Below, piece by piece: positions 8,777 to 18,074 of a stretch of DNA of 64,000 nt (position 1 is the stretch's first letter; each line of letters begins with the position of its first letter). The notes under the pieces were generated by a model. The model saw only the letters and a list, made by a program, of their open reading frames with translations, was not told where the DNA came from and did no database searches. This DNA is from Anabaena subtropica FACHB-260 (GTDB taxonomy: Bacteria > Cyanobacteriota > Cyanobacteriia > Cyanobacteriales > Nostocaceae). The DNA lies in NCBI RefSeq assembly GCF_014697105.1, contig NZ_JACJRF010000002.1, positions 1 through 64,000 of the forward strand. The letters run 5' to 3'. A program made the translations under genes and the position numbers.

Positions 8777-9589
8777 TCAAACTTTGGTAATTTGGCTCTC
8801 TATGTACCTAATTTGCTGCTGATGGTGCAAAAATTGCATGAGATCATGGTGTAGTTGACGATAGTTAGTGCTATCCATAATCTCTATCGGGATGCGAGGA
8901 TAGGAAAATGGCACATCCAAAATTTGCTCAATAGTTGCACCAGGCCCGTTTTTCAACATCACTATCCGATTGGAAAGCAACAGTGCTTCATCCACATCAT
9001 GAGTCACCATCATTGCCGTAATATTGTGTGTACTACAGATACACATTAATTCAGCTTGTAAATTAGCACGGGTAAGTGCGTCTAAAGCTCCAAATGGTTC
9101 ATCTAACAAGAGCAACTTAGGCTTAATCGCTAATGCACGCGCCAAAGCCACTCGTTGCTTCATCCCCCCAGAAAGTTGTGCAGGTTTCTTGTGCATCGCA
9201 TCCTTGAGTCCCACCATTTCCAGGTAATGGCTAATCAATTGATGGCGTTCTTTCTTGGATCGGTGGCGCATAACTTTATTCACAGCTAAGGCCACATTAT
9301 CCCAAGCAGTTAACCAGGGTAAAAGAGAATAGTTCTGAAATACCATCATCCGGTCTGAGCCAGGTTTTAGTACCCGTTGACTATCAACTTGTACATATCC
9401 TTGCGTTGCTTGATCTAATCCAGCAACGATGTTGAGTATGGTAGATTTACCACAACCTGAATGACCAATCAGAGAAACAAAATCTCCCGGTCTGATTTCC
9501 AAATTTATGTTTTCGAGGACAAGGTTTTTATCTCCATTAGGTAATTTAAATTCCTTTGCCACTCCTTTAATTTCCACAAAACTAGACAT
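8777..9589 (-). CDS. NrtD/SsuB/TauB-type ABC importer ATPase
   Basis: This 270-residue ATPase has Walker A GHSGCGKST, the signature LSGGMKQRVALARALA, Walker B LLLLDEPFGALD and the switch His MVTHDVDEAL. The GALD/VDEAL wording is typical of ATPases for nitrate, sulfonate, taurine and cyanate importers. It is a single-domain NrtD-like protein. No NrtC-type ATPase with a fused binding domain is present, so the system is simpler than the classical NrtABCD or CmpABCD transporter. It lies 50 bases after the permease and 57 before the binding protein. Confidence 0.85.
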   Translation of the reverse strand: MSSFVEIKGVAKEFKLPNGDKNLVLENINLEIRPGDFVSLIGHSGCGKSTILNIVAGLDQATQGYVQVDSQRVLKPGSDRMMVFQNYSLLPWLTAWDNVALAVNKVMRHRSKKERHQLISHYLEMVGLKDAMHKKPAQLSGGMKQRVALARALAIKPKLLLLDEPFGALDALTRANLQAELMCICSTHNITAMMVTHDVDEALLLSNRIVMLKNGPGATIEQILDVPFSYPRIPIEIMDSTNYRQLHHDLMQFLHHQQQIRYIESQITKV

Positions 9590-9639
9590 ACAGACTCCTA
9601 TTGGCGTGTAACTTTTAGAAAAACTAAAACCCTGAAAAT

Positions 9640-10437
9640 TTACTCTTGGGGCGTTAATTTGAAGGATAGATAAGCCATCATCTTGTCTAAAAGCAAACCT
9701 ACTAAACCTAAGTAAATAATTGCTAAGATTAACTCACTAATATTGGATGTGTTGTAAGCATCTACAATGAAAAAGCCAATTCCATCGTCAGAGAGTAGCA
9801 TCTCAGCCGCTACAACAGCTAACCAAGACAAACCAAGGGCAATTCTCAATCCTGTGAAAATGTAGGGAAGTGTTGCAGGTAATTGAATTTGCAGAAAGTT
9901 CTCAAAAACTGTCAGTCCTAAAATTTTGGAAACATTAGTGTAATCTTTGGCAATCAGTTGTACACCCAAAGCAGTGTTTAGGATAATCGGCCAAATTGCT
10001 GTAATAAAGATGACAAAGATAGCAGAAGGATCTGGTTTTAGGAAAATAGCTTGCGCTAAAGGTAGCCAAGCCAGAGGCGCGACTGGACGCAACATTTGAA
10101 TGATGGGGTCGATCGCTTCTCTGATAAATTTATTGCTACTAATAATAAACCCGATAGTAATACCTACTATTGCTGCTAGGGAATAGCCGAAAACTACTCG
10201 TTCCAGACTAGCAAGAATCAGCCAGAAGAATCCTTTGTTATTGCCTCCCTTGTTAAAAAAGGGATCTATAATTAAACCCCACGTATCAATTGTCACTTGC
10301 AATGGAGAAGGCAGCGATGATTGAGGATTTAAGCTCATCAAGTACCACACACATAACATCACGGCAATACCAACAGCAGGTGCCATAATTGACTGCAATT
10401 GTCTATGGGAAATGAATTGTTTCGCGTTGATCAACAT
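9640..10437 (-). CDS. NrtB-type ABC importer permease
   Basis: A 265-residue inner-membrane permease of the binding-protein-dependent family, with about six helices and an EAA coupling loop around residues 165-200 (KILGLTVFENFLQIQLPATLP, then LRIALGLSWL). Its closest relatives by eye are NrtB, CmpB and SsuC. It is the first gene of the importer operon. The 145-base gap to the GMC oxidase gene contains no clear terminator, so read-through from upstream is possible. Compare the orphan permease at 56542-57114, which resembles this protein but lacks part of the coupling loop. Confidence 0.85.
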   Translation of the reverse strand: MLINAKQFISHRQLQSIMAPAVGIAVMLCVWYLMSLNPQSSLPSPLQVTIDTWGLIIDPFFNKGGNNKGFFWLILASLERVVFGYSLAAIVGITIGFIISSNKFIREAIDPIIQMLRPVAPLAWLPLAQAIFLKPDPSAIFVIFITAIWPIILNTALGVQLIAKDYTNVSKILGLTVFENFLQIQLPATLPYIFTGLRIALGLSWLAVVAAEMLLSDDGIGFFIVDAYNTSNISELILAIIYLGLVGLLLDKMMAYLSFKLTPQE

Positions 10438-10582
10438 TCAGGGTTATCCTCTGATTTTTAGGGACTAGGGTGTAGGGAGGGGTGCAGGGGAAAGACTTTT
10501 TCATCCGTTCTAGTTTACCCAGTTCATGATGACCACTTAAAACAATTTAAGTTGTTGGGTTTGCTCCCCCTGGCTCTTTACC

Positions 10583-12169
10583 TTACCTATTACGGGAACG
10601 CTTACCTACATAATTGAGGAAGCGATCCATACTGCGTTCCGCTAAAGCTGCTATGGTAAGTGAAGGATTGGCACAGGCTGTAGAAGCTGGAATCATAGAA
10701 CCATCAACAATAAACATATTCCGATACCCAAAAACTTGCCCATAGGTATCGCAGACTTGCCCCATCAGTGCGCCACCCAGGGGGTGTCCAGTGGAAGAAA
10801 AGTCAGTTGGCCCAGCCAAACTTATACCGTTAGCTTCAGTCAGCAGTTTATATGTATACTGAATGGCCTTAGCCAATTTCTGATTATTAGGAGAGTTAGC
10901 AGGCCAAAATAACTCTGTTGACTTAGTAGCAGCCTTGTAAGTAAAATAACCCTCTGGTTTAGTGATTCCCTGTCCGAGAATCACGGCTGCACCTTGTGGC
11001 ACGGAAGGAATCGGAAATGGTTCCAGTAAGACCGGTGCAATGGGGTTATCTAAATGCTCGATCGCTACTACTCCCGGAGTCCCCAAGGTCGGATTTGTTT
11101 GTCTGTTACTAATCACCGTAGTAATCGAGTCAGCATTAGTTCCCCATCCAAATCCAATTTGATTACTCAGGCGGCGCAAAGTCCGTTCTTCTCTAGCACG
11201 CAACAATAACTCCGTAGTGCCAATTGAGCCAGCTGCTAAAAACAAGTACCGACAAATAAAATTCCTTTGTGCCAGCACTTCTCCTTGCTCGTTAATTTGA
11301 CCACAAACAACTTGGTAAAGTCCATTTCCAAATTCGTTGATTTCAGTCACGATGTGCAGAGGTCGGATTTCAACATAACCTGTTTCCTCTGCCATTTTCA
11401 GGTAGTTGCGGTCTACGCTATTTTTTGCGCCGCTTTCAGCACCGTAGTAATATTGACCCGAAATAATTGAAGGTTTCTTTTGACCTGACATTTCTTGCCG
11501 AACGATATCCCAATCAAAAGCAATAGGTATCTTACTGGCTTTTAAACCTGCTTTGGCTGCTTGCTCTAGAAAAATGCGGCTGGATAAGTAGTAAGGACTC
11601 TGTAGAATATCATCAGGAATGACAGTCGCCTTCAAGATAGAACGTACTCGTGGATAATAGATAGAGTTCATTTCAGAGTACTTGATTGAACGGGGAAAAA
11701 CCTGATGAAATAGTTTTTCTGTCGGCTGAGAAGTAATACCACCATATACAAGTGAAGTCCCGCCAACTCCCGCGCCGTTCAAAGCACCAATAGTATTTCC
11801 TACTCCTAACTTCCCACTGAGAATACCAGCGTAAACATCGATAGGAGTACCAGCATTAAAGAACAAGGCTGTTGGACTTAAAAAAGCGGCGCGGCCATCA
11901 ATCTTGTCGTAGGGGCTAAAAGTATTGCCAGCATCAGTAATAGTCCACCGTCGCCCACGTTCTAAGACAATAGTTTCAATTCCTGCCTCACCCAAACGCA
12001 ACGATGCTACTCCTCCACCAAAACCACTCCCAATCACGAGGGCTTCGATGTATTCATTAGCACCATAATCTAACTTACGAGCCTGCGCTCTTAGATTGGA
12101 TAAACCTATGCCGGCTGCTGCTCCTATCGAACCTTGAATGAATTGGCGACGCTTAAAAAGTCTAGTCAT
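10583..12169 (-). CDS. Exported GMC oxidoreductase, cholesterol-oxidase-like
   Basis: This 528-residue flavoenzyme has a twin-arginine-type signal (FKRRQFI then GSIGAAAGIGL), the FAD motif VIGSGFGGGVASLRL, a GAGVGGTSLVYGG active-site region and the C-terminal FAD motif ending ANPSLTIAALAER. The catalytic His lies in STGHPLGGALMG and the Asn in the ANPSL segment. These match the GMC family, class I cholesterol-oxidase branch, which oxidises an alcohol to a ketone using O2. The family acts on bulky hydrophobic alcohols, which suits a polyketide or terpenoid product. It lies 144 bases after the carotenoid-oxygenase gene. The signal implies folding in the cytoplasm with bound FAD and export to periplasm or thylakoid lumen. 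Confidence 0.8.
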   Translation of the reverse strand: MTRLFKRRQFIQGSIGAAAGIGLSNLRAQARKLDYGANEYIEALVIGSGFGGGVASLRLGEAGIETIVLERGRRWTITDAGNTFSPYDKIDGRAAFLSPTALFFNAGTPIDVYAGILSGKLGVGNTIGALNGAGVGGTSLVYGGITSQPTEKLFHQVFPRSIKYSEMNSIYYPRVRSILKATVIPDDILQSPYYLSSRIFLEQAAKAGLKASKIPIAFDWDIVRQEMSGQKKPSIISGQYYYGAESGAKNSVDRNYLKMAEETGYVEIRPLHIVTEINEFGNGLYQVVCGQINEQGEVLAQRNFICRYLFLAAGSIGTTELLLRAREERTLRRLSNQIGFGWGTNADSITTVISNRQTNPTLGTPGVVAIEHLDNPIAPVLLEPFPIPSVPQGAAVILGQGITKPEGYFTYKAATKSTELFWPANSPNNQKLAKAIQYTYKLLTEANGISLAGPTDFSSTGHPLGGALMGQVCDTYGQVFGYRNMFIVDGSMIPASTACANPSLTIAALAERSMDRFLNYVGKRSRNR

Positions 12170-12250
12170 ACCCCTCTATCCTCTAGTATTTTCATTTTTC
12201 TGAACTAAGCCAAGCCAAGTAAGTATGCGTTAAAATAACAACTCAGCTAT

Positions 12251-12304
12251 CAGTTATCAGTTAAATTTCTAGGTTTTATTCCGAGACTATACGCCTGATA
12301 ACTG
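12251..12304. repeat. Inverted repeat between carotenoid oxygenase and GMC genes
   Basis: Arms CAGTTATCAG (12251-12260) and CTGATAACTG (12295-12304) are perfectly complementary. This resembles the common CAGTTATCAGT spacer repeat of Nostoc. It could form a weak hairpin in the transcript between two otherwise co-directional genes. Confidence 0.4.
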
Positions 12305-12313
12305 TTCACTGAT

Positions 12314-13738
12314 TTAAGCTGGTTTCCAAGTACCGTGAAAACCCAGAGGAACAACACTAGGTAATCCTAATCTGCACACAGGTTGCTCATCTAAACGATC
12401 GCTGTCAAATATCCAAACTTCACTGGTGTGAGAATTACCGTCATAAACAATCGTTACTACCCAACCCTGATGCGAATTAAGGGCATTTGGTGCGTAGATT
12501 GGTTCGATTGGGTAGCGGTTTTCTCCCAGATTAGCTGTTGTGAGTGTATCAGTTTGCGGGTCAAATTTGGCGATCGCCCCAAAGTATTCTTGACTAATAT
12601 CTATTCCTGGACGCTCCATTAATAAATAAGTCGGAGAAATTTGCTGCACTTGTTGCGGTGGTACGATAGGGAACTCACAATGCTGGTTTAAAAGTTGCTG
12701 AATTGATGTAACTTTGCCTTGGGGCTTGAGTTGCACTTGCCACAATGTACTGTGAGCATGGGTGTGGGTTTGACCAGTTACCACTTCCTTGAGATATTGA
12801 TTAGTCTGGAAGTCTGCATAGCGAACCACATCTATAATTAACGCACCACTAGCATCCACATAGCTATTGCCGAAGTGCCATTGATACCAAGGTTCTGTTT
12901 CACCCCGACCGACAACCGACAGTGTTTCCCGGTCAAATACGAGAATCTCAGTCCCTAGATTTGGTTGCCATTCGAGTGCATCACTGTAGCTGCTTAAGCC
13001 TAGCAACATTGGCAGTAAATTCAGCCGCACCGGTGCAATAAAAAATACTAAATATTGTCCAGCGAGAGCAAAGTCATGCACCACTGGAGAACCCTTTAAC
13101 TTGATTGAGGCTTTTTGCCGAATCTTACCAGTGCGATCGCTTTTGTAGAGATGCAGAGTTGCATTCGGCCCAGGACTGATGCCAAAATTAAAAATCTCCC
13201 CTGTTTTGATGTCACACTTGGGATGAGCCGAATAGGGTAATCCGTGATGCAATCCTCCCAAATCATCCATTCCCTTGGTTTGTAGGGTTTCTGGATCTAA
13301 GGCATAGGGATTGTTACCTTCCCATAAAGCTAAGACTCTATCCGGTAATGCCAACACAGAAATATTCGCTGGATTCTTCATGGTTTTAAACCATCGCTTC
13401 CAGAATGGCCCCGGTGCAGTCATACCATAGGTGCTGTGAAGCAGTCGATTTGCCGCCGCTTCTTGCTGATAGCCATGAGTCTGCACATAGCGATAAACAC
13501 CAGTCGCACCAGTATCATTGAAATGTACGGCAAGAACCGCACCATCACCATCAAACCAGTGTCCCATCTTGACACCATCACGTTCTAACCGTGCTGGGCC
13601 ATTGCGATAGAGTGTACCACGTAGACCAGTTGGGATCTGACCAGAAAGAACTGGTAATTTAGTAGGCGGAAATTCTGTAGCGGGTTTGAGCGAATTAGCC
13701 CAGGCTTTTTGAGTCGTTGGCTGACTAATAGTTTGCAT
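12314..13738 (-). CDS. Carotenoid-cleavage-dioxygenase family enzyme
   Basis: A 474-residue member of the RPE65/carotenoid oxygenase family, a seven-bladed propeller with a four-His Fe(II) site. All four His motifs are visible: SAHPK, VVHDFA, QWHFGNSY and the C-terminal GFHGTW. The N-terminal LRGTLYRNGPA and HWFDGDG stretches are family hallmarks. The enzyme cleaves a conjugated C=C bond with O2 to give two carbonyls. Its usual substrates are carotenoids or apocarotenoids. Here it lies downstream of a polyene-type polyketide synthase, so a polyketide polyene is a plausible alternative substrate. It starts 22 bases after the small unknown gene. No signal peptide is seen. Confidence 0.85.
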   Translation of the reverse strand: MQTISQPTTQKAWANSLKPATEFPPTKLPVLSGQIPTGLRGTLYRNGPARLERDGVKMGHWFDGDGAVLAVHFNDTGATGVYRYVQTHGYQQEAAANRLLHSTYGMTAPGPFWKRWFKTMKNPANISVLALPDRVLALWEGNNPYALDPETLQTKGMDDLGGLHHGLPYSAHPKCDIKTGEIFNFGISPGPNATLHLYKSDRTGKIRQKASIKLKGSPVVHDFALAGQYLVFFIAPVRLNLLPMLLGLSSYSDALEWQPNLGTEILVFDRETLSVVGRGETEPWYQWHFGNSYVDASGALIIDVVRYADFQTNQYLKEVVTGQTHTHAHSTLWQVQLKPQGKVTSIQQLLNQHCEFPIVPPQQVQQISPTYLLMERPGIDISQEYFGAIAKFDPQTDTLTTANLGENRYPIEPIYAPNALNSHQGWVVTIVYDGNSHTSEVWIFDSDRLDEQPVCRLGLPSVVPLGFHGTWKPA

Positions 13739-13760
13739 GATCAGCTTTTAATTCCAATAA

Positions 13761-14009
13761 TCAATCTGTAATCAGTTGTAATTGTGGTTCGCGGTACTGT
13801 ATGTTTGCAGCATCCAAGCGTTGTTGTTCGATACTTTGTACTTGCTGCCACAGCGATTCAACTTCTGCTGCTAGATGTAGAAACTTAACTTGCTGATCGG
13901 CTTGGTATGGTGGTTTTTCTGAATCTTTCCAGTATGGTTTAGAGATTGGTATTGTCTGAGTGTCGCTGATATGTTGCGGATCAGGCAAACTAGATAGACG
14001 GGTTGACAT
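13761..14009 (-). CDS. Small hypothetical protein, 82 residues
   Basis: I do not recognise this protein. It is hydrophilic and probably cytoplasmic. The N-terminal half is Pro/Ser-rich, and residues ~38-75 form a predicted helix with coiled-coil-like spacing (FLHLAAEVESLWQQVQSIE). It is only 22 bases upstream of the carotenoid-oxygenase gene in the same direction, so the two are probably co-transcribed. It could be a small partner or regulator of that enzyme. Confidence 0.55.
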   Translation of the reverse strand: MSTRLSSLPDPQHISDTQTIPISKPYWKDSEKPPYQADQQVKFLHLAAEVESLWQQVQSIEQQRLDAANIQYREPQLQLITD

Positions 14010-14100
14010 TAGTTTATGTAGGTCGATGTAAATATTTATAATTGGCTTTTGGTTGTTTGAAAGTTAACAAAATATTTAGAGCTTTAATCAAGGGTTTCTG

Positions 14101-14118
14101 GACTAGCGATCGCTAGTC
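14101..14118. promoter_or_regulatory. 18-bp perfect palindrome built around a HIP1 site
   Basis: GACTAGCGATCGCTAGTC is a perfect 18-base palindrome centred on GCGATCGC, about 90 bases upstream of the 82-residue gene in a 196-base spacer. HIP1 octamers are common in this genome, but the extension to 18 bases is not. It could be an operator or simply a HIP1 with chance flanks. Confidence 0.35.
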
Positions 14119-14205
14119 TATCTATAAAAGAGGTATTTGAGACTGATTCAGGTTTCAACCAGGAGCAAGAAGGGAAATTGAATTTCCCTCTCTCCCCTTT
14201 AAACC

Positions 14206-15963
14206 TTAAAACCAAGGTTGTAGTTCAGGCTGATATTGATAATTTTTAAATTCTTCCCTCATTTGATTAATCAAGCTATTATCTGGAAGATTACGGGTTT
14301 TAAACAAATAAATTTGTTCGCCCATAGCAACGTATATATACAATCCGAACAATTGCAATACCCGGAATATACAACGTGGAGATAAAACACCTAAAATTCC
14401 AAATCCTTTGAAGCGTAGTTTTAAATAATAAAAGATGAGGAAAAAGAAGGTTGCTTTCATCCCAGCAAACACGTTGCAACGCAAAGCCTCAAATTTAGTA
14501 TTCTCTAGGAATTTATCAAACATTTTGGTAGGAGAGTAATTCCAGAAAAATTGATCGGCTCGCGTATAATCTACAACGCCAATATTTATTTTTCTCTCAA
14601 CCAATTTGTCAAATATTTCATACAGTTCAGTAAAAATGCTATTTTTCCCAAAGAAGATAAAATTAGCAATTTTTTGGTACTGGGAAATAAAATCAAAATC
14701 CAAAAACCACTTACCTATATACATGGGAACTAATATGCCAAACCAGAACATATTTTCCATGTAAATTCGCCAACTCATCACACTGGCATCACCTAAGTGT
14801 TTATCATGTTTCTGATAAATTTGGTTATATGTGCGAGAATTGATCAGCAAGAAATTATTGTAAAATTCCTGCTTCTGCTCAATATCAGCTTCTCCAGCCA
14901 GTTGACTACAAATGATATCGGTGGTGCTTTCAATTGCTAGAGCTGTTAGGGTTAAGCCAGGAGAATAAAACGGATCAAACATCTGCGCCGCATCACCTAA
15001 CACATACCAGTTATCTTCCGAGATAATTTTCTTACTGTTGTGTGCCAATCTTGGTAAGTGATTGAAATCAACTAATTCACCACTTTCAATCAGATTAGAA
15101 ACAACAGCGTGATTAGCTTTTAAGAAATTAGTGAACTTCTCTAAAGTATTAATCTCTTGGCTAGGAATGATATTTTTATGATAAACAATACCAATCGATA
15201 ACTCTTTTTCTTGTTTATCAATAGGAATCATCCAAATCCAATGACCATGACCAAACCAGTGGTGAGTAGCATAAAAACGACTAGCCACAGAACTGTTTGG
15301 ATGATAGCCATTGTCAATAATGCTGCGGTCTATATTCTTTACTCGCAACCACGCAGAACCGGTATTGATTCCATAAAGCTGTTCGGGGTCGAAGATTAAA
15401 TTATCGGTTTTTTTACCAATGATAAAACGACGACCAGCAGCATCAATCAGGTGCTTGGCTTTAAGGTCAATTTGATTTTCTTCAAGTTTTACCTGAACTG
15501 TATGTAGTTCATCTTTGGGTGTTAATTCCACATCTACAACTCGACCATTGTAGAAAATTGCACCCATGTCTCGATTCATTTGCAACAAATCTTGCTCTAA
15601 TTTAGCTCGATTGAGTTGAAATGTATCAATAGGAACTGTGCGATTTCCTACATGATAATAATCATCTATAGAATCAGTTTGATCAGGATTTTTTGCCCAG
15701 TGAAAATTTAATCCATGTTTGGGAGAGTGGTTTTCAATTAAATATTCATGCAAACCCAATTCTTTACTTAAGAAGGTTGCACCAATTTCTACTGTTGATT
15801 CACCCACTTTTAAATCTTTTGCAGTCCTTTCTGGTGAACGAGGATCTACAATTGCTATCTTGATATTGGGATTTTTTAATAATAGATGTCGCGCTTGGCA
15901 GTTACCTGCAAAACCTGCTCCCATAATCACGACATCATAAACTAGCTCTTGAGTAGGATTCAT
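14206..15963 (-). CDS. Flavin-dependent halogenase-like protein 1
   Basis: This 585-residue FAD protein has GAGFAG at residues 15-20. A Lys at position 82 (PKHGLNFHW) matches the place of the catalytic Lys of flavin-dependent halogenases such as PrnA. The halogenase hallmark WIWMIP is at 242-247, and FDPFYSPG at ~329-336 resembles the FAD-side motif of phenol/pyrrole halogenases. Residues ~500-565 are strongly hydrophobic, suggesting membrane association, which is unusual for halogenases. AAGGAG upstream supports the start. It is closely related to the next gene upstream, from which it is separated by 210 bases holding an inverted repeat. Known halogenases use reduced FAD, O2 and halide; a dehydrogenase or hydroxylase role is an alternative. 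No flavin reductase gene is nearby. Confidence 0.75.
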   Translation of the reverse strand: MNPTQELVYDVVIMGAGFAGNCQARHLLLKNPNIKIAIVDPRSPERTAKDLKVGESTVEIGATFLSKELGLHEYLIENHSPKHGLNFHWAKNPDQTDSIDDYYHVGNRTVPIDTFQLNRAKLEQDLLQMNRDMGAIFYNGRVVDVELTPKDELHTVQVKLEENQIDLKAKHLIDAAGRRFIIGKKTDNLIFDPEQLYGINTGSAWLRVKNIDRSIIDNGYHPNSSVASRFYATHHWFGHGHWIWMIPIDKQEKELSIGIVYHKNIIPSQEINTLEKFTNFLKANHAVVSNLIESGELVDFNHLPRLAHNSKKIISEDNWYVLGDAAQMFDPFYSPGLTLTALAIESTTDIICSQLAGEADIEQKQEFYNNFLLINSRTYNQIYQKHDKHLGDASVMSWRIYMENMFWFGILVPMYIGKWFLDFDFISQYQKIANFIFFGKNSIFTELYEIFDKLVERKINIGVVDYTRADQFFWNYSPTKMFDKFLENTKFEALRCNVFAGMKATFFFLIFYYLKLRFKGFGILGVLSPRCIFRVLQLFGLYIYVAMGEQIYLFKTRNLPDNSLINQMREEFKNYQYQPELQPWF

Positions 15964-16043
15964 TAACTACTTCTCCTTTTTGTTGTGCAAATTTTGTTGA
16001 TTGGGGAAAACCAGAAAATAAATTATCCGCAATTGATGGTTGG

Positions 16044-16108
16044 GTAGGGTGCGTCAGTATGAATAATTTCTGAGTATAGTTAGGTTCTATCGCACTGACG
16101 CACCCTAC
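16044..16108. repeat. Inverted-repeat element, GTAGGGTGCGTCAGT arms
   Basis: Perfect 15-base arms at 16044-16058 and 16094-16108 enclose 35 bases. The right flank (TTTGGATATTTTTTATCTGG) is nearly repeated beside the larger inverted-repeat element ending at 38537. That shared flank identifies both as members of one dispersed family. It lies between the two adjacent halogenase-like genes and could fold in their transcript. Confidence 0.65.
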
Positions 16109-16173
16109 TGTTTGGATATTTTTTATCTGGAAGTCCCTTGCTGTCTGATTAAGAAATCAGACAGCAAATATTG

Positions 16174-17949
16174 TTAGGCTTTAATTACTTCCGTCCAAGA
16201 ACGTAAATTGGGTTGATGTTGGTAGTTTTTAAACTCTTCTCTCATAGTGTCAATAGCAGTGTTAGCTGGTACATTACGCATCTTGAACAGATAAATTTGT
16301 TCACCAATAGCGACATAAAGAGCTAACGCTAACAATTGGATGATAAAGGAAATGTTACGTGGAGATAACACACCTAAAATTCCAAAGGCACTGTAGCGTA
16401 ATTTCACGGAAGCCAGGATAAAGAACAGGAAAGTTCCCTTAATTCCAGCCAAGACATTACAACGCAAAGGCTCAAATTTGGTCTTTTTCAAGTAATCATC
16501 AAAAAATTGTAAAGGCCCATACTTAAAGAACAATTGGTCGTTGCGAGTAAAGTCCATGAGACCGATATTGAGGTTGCGCTCAACTACCAGATCAAGAATC
16601 CGATAATAATCAGAGAATAAACTATTTTTCTTGAAGAAAATAAAATTAGCTATGCTCTGGTATTGACCAATAAATTCAAAATCGAGGAACCACTTACCGA
16701 TATACATTGGCAGTAAAATACCAAACCAAAGCATATCTTCTAAATAAGTCCGCCAACTCATTGCACAAGCATTACCTAAATGTTTTTCATGTCTTTGGTA
16801 AATGTAGTTATATGAGTTAGAGTTGGTTACTAAAAAGCGATTGTAGTACTCTTGCTTTTTCGCAGCATCAGCTTCTTGGGCAAGTTTAGCACGAACACAC
16901 TCAGTCACACTTTCGATATCAAGAGCTGTGAGACTTAACCCAGGAGAATAAAAAGGATCAAACATATGTGCTGCATCACCTAACACATACCAGTTATCTT
17001 GGGAAATCATCTGGCGGCTTTTATGTGCTAGTCTTGGCAGATTATTAAAATCAACTAGTTCACCACTTTCAATGAGATTATAAAGCAGAGTATGATTCTC
17101 TTTTAAGAAAGCTTTGTATTTCTCGAAAGAGTTAATATCTTTGGTGGGAATGATGTTTTGATGATAGACAACACCAAGTGATAATTCTTTGCCAGATTTA
17201 CCAATAGGAATCATCCAAATCCAATGACCATGACCAAACCAGTGATTTGTGGTGTAGTAGTGACTGGCGATGGAAGTATCGGGATGATAGCCGTTATCAA
17301 TTATACTCCGGTCGATGTTTTTTACATGAACCCATGAAGCCCCAGTATTAATCCCATATAATTCTTCTTTGTCGAAGATGAGATTATCTAGTTTTTTCCC
17401 AATGAGAAAACGACGACCAGCCGCATCAATTACGTGCTTGGCTTTGAGGTCGATTTTACCATCTTCAAGTTTGACTTCAACAATGTGTAGTTCGTCTTTG
17501 GGAGTTAAGTCCAAATCTACAACTCTACCGTTGTAGAAAGTTGCTCCCATGTTGCGGTTCATTTGGAGTAAATCTTGTTCCAGTTTTGCCCGATTCAGTT
17601 GAAAACTTTCGGTGGGAGGTAGCCCATTTGTCCAAATGTTAAAGTAATCATCTGTACTATTAGTTTGTTCAGGATTTTTTGGCCAGTGGAAGCTCAGTCC
17701 GTGTTTAGGTGCTTGGTGTTCAATTAGATATTCATAAAGTCCCAACTCTTTAGTTAAGAAAGTAGCACCAATTTCGACTGTGGATTCGCCCACTTTTAAA
17801 TCTTTTGTCGTTCTTTCTGGTGAACGAGGATCTATAATTGCGATCTTGATGTTGGGAATGTTTAATAACAGGTGTCTAGCTTGACAGTTACCTGCGAAAC
17901 CTGCTCCCATAATCACGACATCATAAACTAATTCTTGAGTAGATTGCAT
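16174..17949 (-). CDS. Flavin-dependent halogenase-like protein 2
   Basis: This 591-residue paralogue of the 14206-15963 gene shares the same landmarks: GAGFAG, KVGESTVE, the putative catalytic Lys at residue 82 (PKHGLSFHW), WIWMIP and FDPFYSPG. The C-terminal ~90 residues are again hydrophobic with short helices (GTFLFFILASVKLRY; IQLLALALYVAIGEQIYLF). A tandem duplication is the simplest origin. Substrates may differ, as the region after the catalytic Lys differs (NPEQTNSTDDYFNIW). AAGGA precedes the ATG. It follows the DUF1702 gene by 125 bases and is probably part of the synthase transcript. Halogenation is inferred from motifs only. Confidence 0.75.
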   Translation of the reverse strand: MQSTQELVYDVVIMGAGFAGNCQARHLLLNIPNIKIAIIDPRSPERTTKDLKVGESTVEIGATFLTKELGLYEYLIEHQAPKHGLSFHWPKNPEQTNSTDDYFNIWTNGLPPTESFQLNRAKLEQDLLQMNRNMGATFYNGRVVDLDLTPKDELHIVEVKLEDGKIDLKAKHVIDAAGRRFLIGKKLDNLIFDKEELYGINTGASWVHVKNIDRSIIDNGYHPDTSIASHYYTTNHWFGHGHWIWMIPIGKSGKELSLGVVYHQNIIPTKDINSFEKYKAFLKENHTLLYNLIESGELVDFNNLPRLAHKSRQMISQDNWYVLGDAAHMFDPFYSPGLSLTALDIESVTECVRAKLAQEADAAKKQEYYNRFLVTNSNSYNYIYQRHEKHLGNACAMSWRTYLEDMLWFGILLPMYIGKWFLDFEFIGQYQSIANFIFFKKNSLFSDYYRILDLVVERNLNIGLMDFTRNDQLFFKYGPLQFFDDYLKKTKFEPLRCNVLAGIKGTFLFFILASVKLRYSAFGILGVLSPRNISFIIQLLALALYVAIGEQIYLFKMRNVPANTAIDTMREEFKNYQHQPNLRSWTEVIKA

Positions 17950-18074
17950 TTACTGAGAATCCTTTTTTGGTTGAATAAATTTGGTTATTTGCTGTCTGAT
18001 GGTAGTGAAGATTTTTACTGATATATGAGACAGCACATAGTAATGAAAAATTGAGCAAGATATAGGTCAATTAA

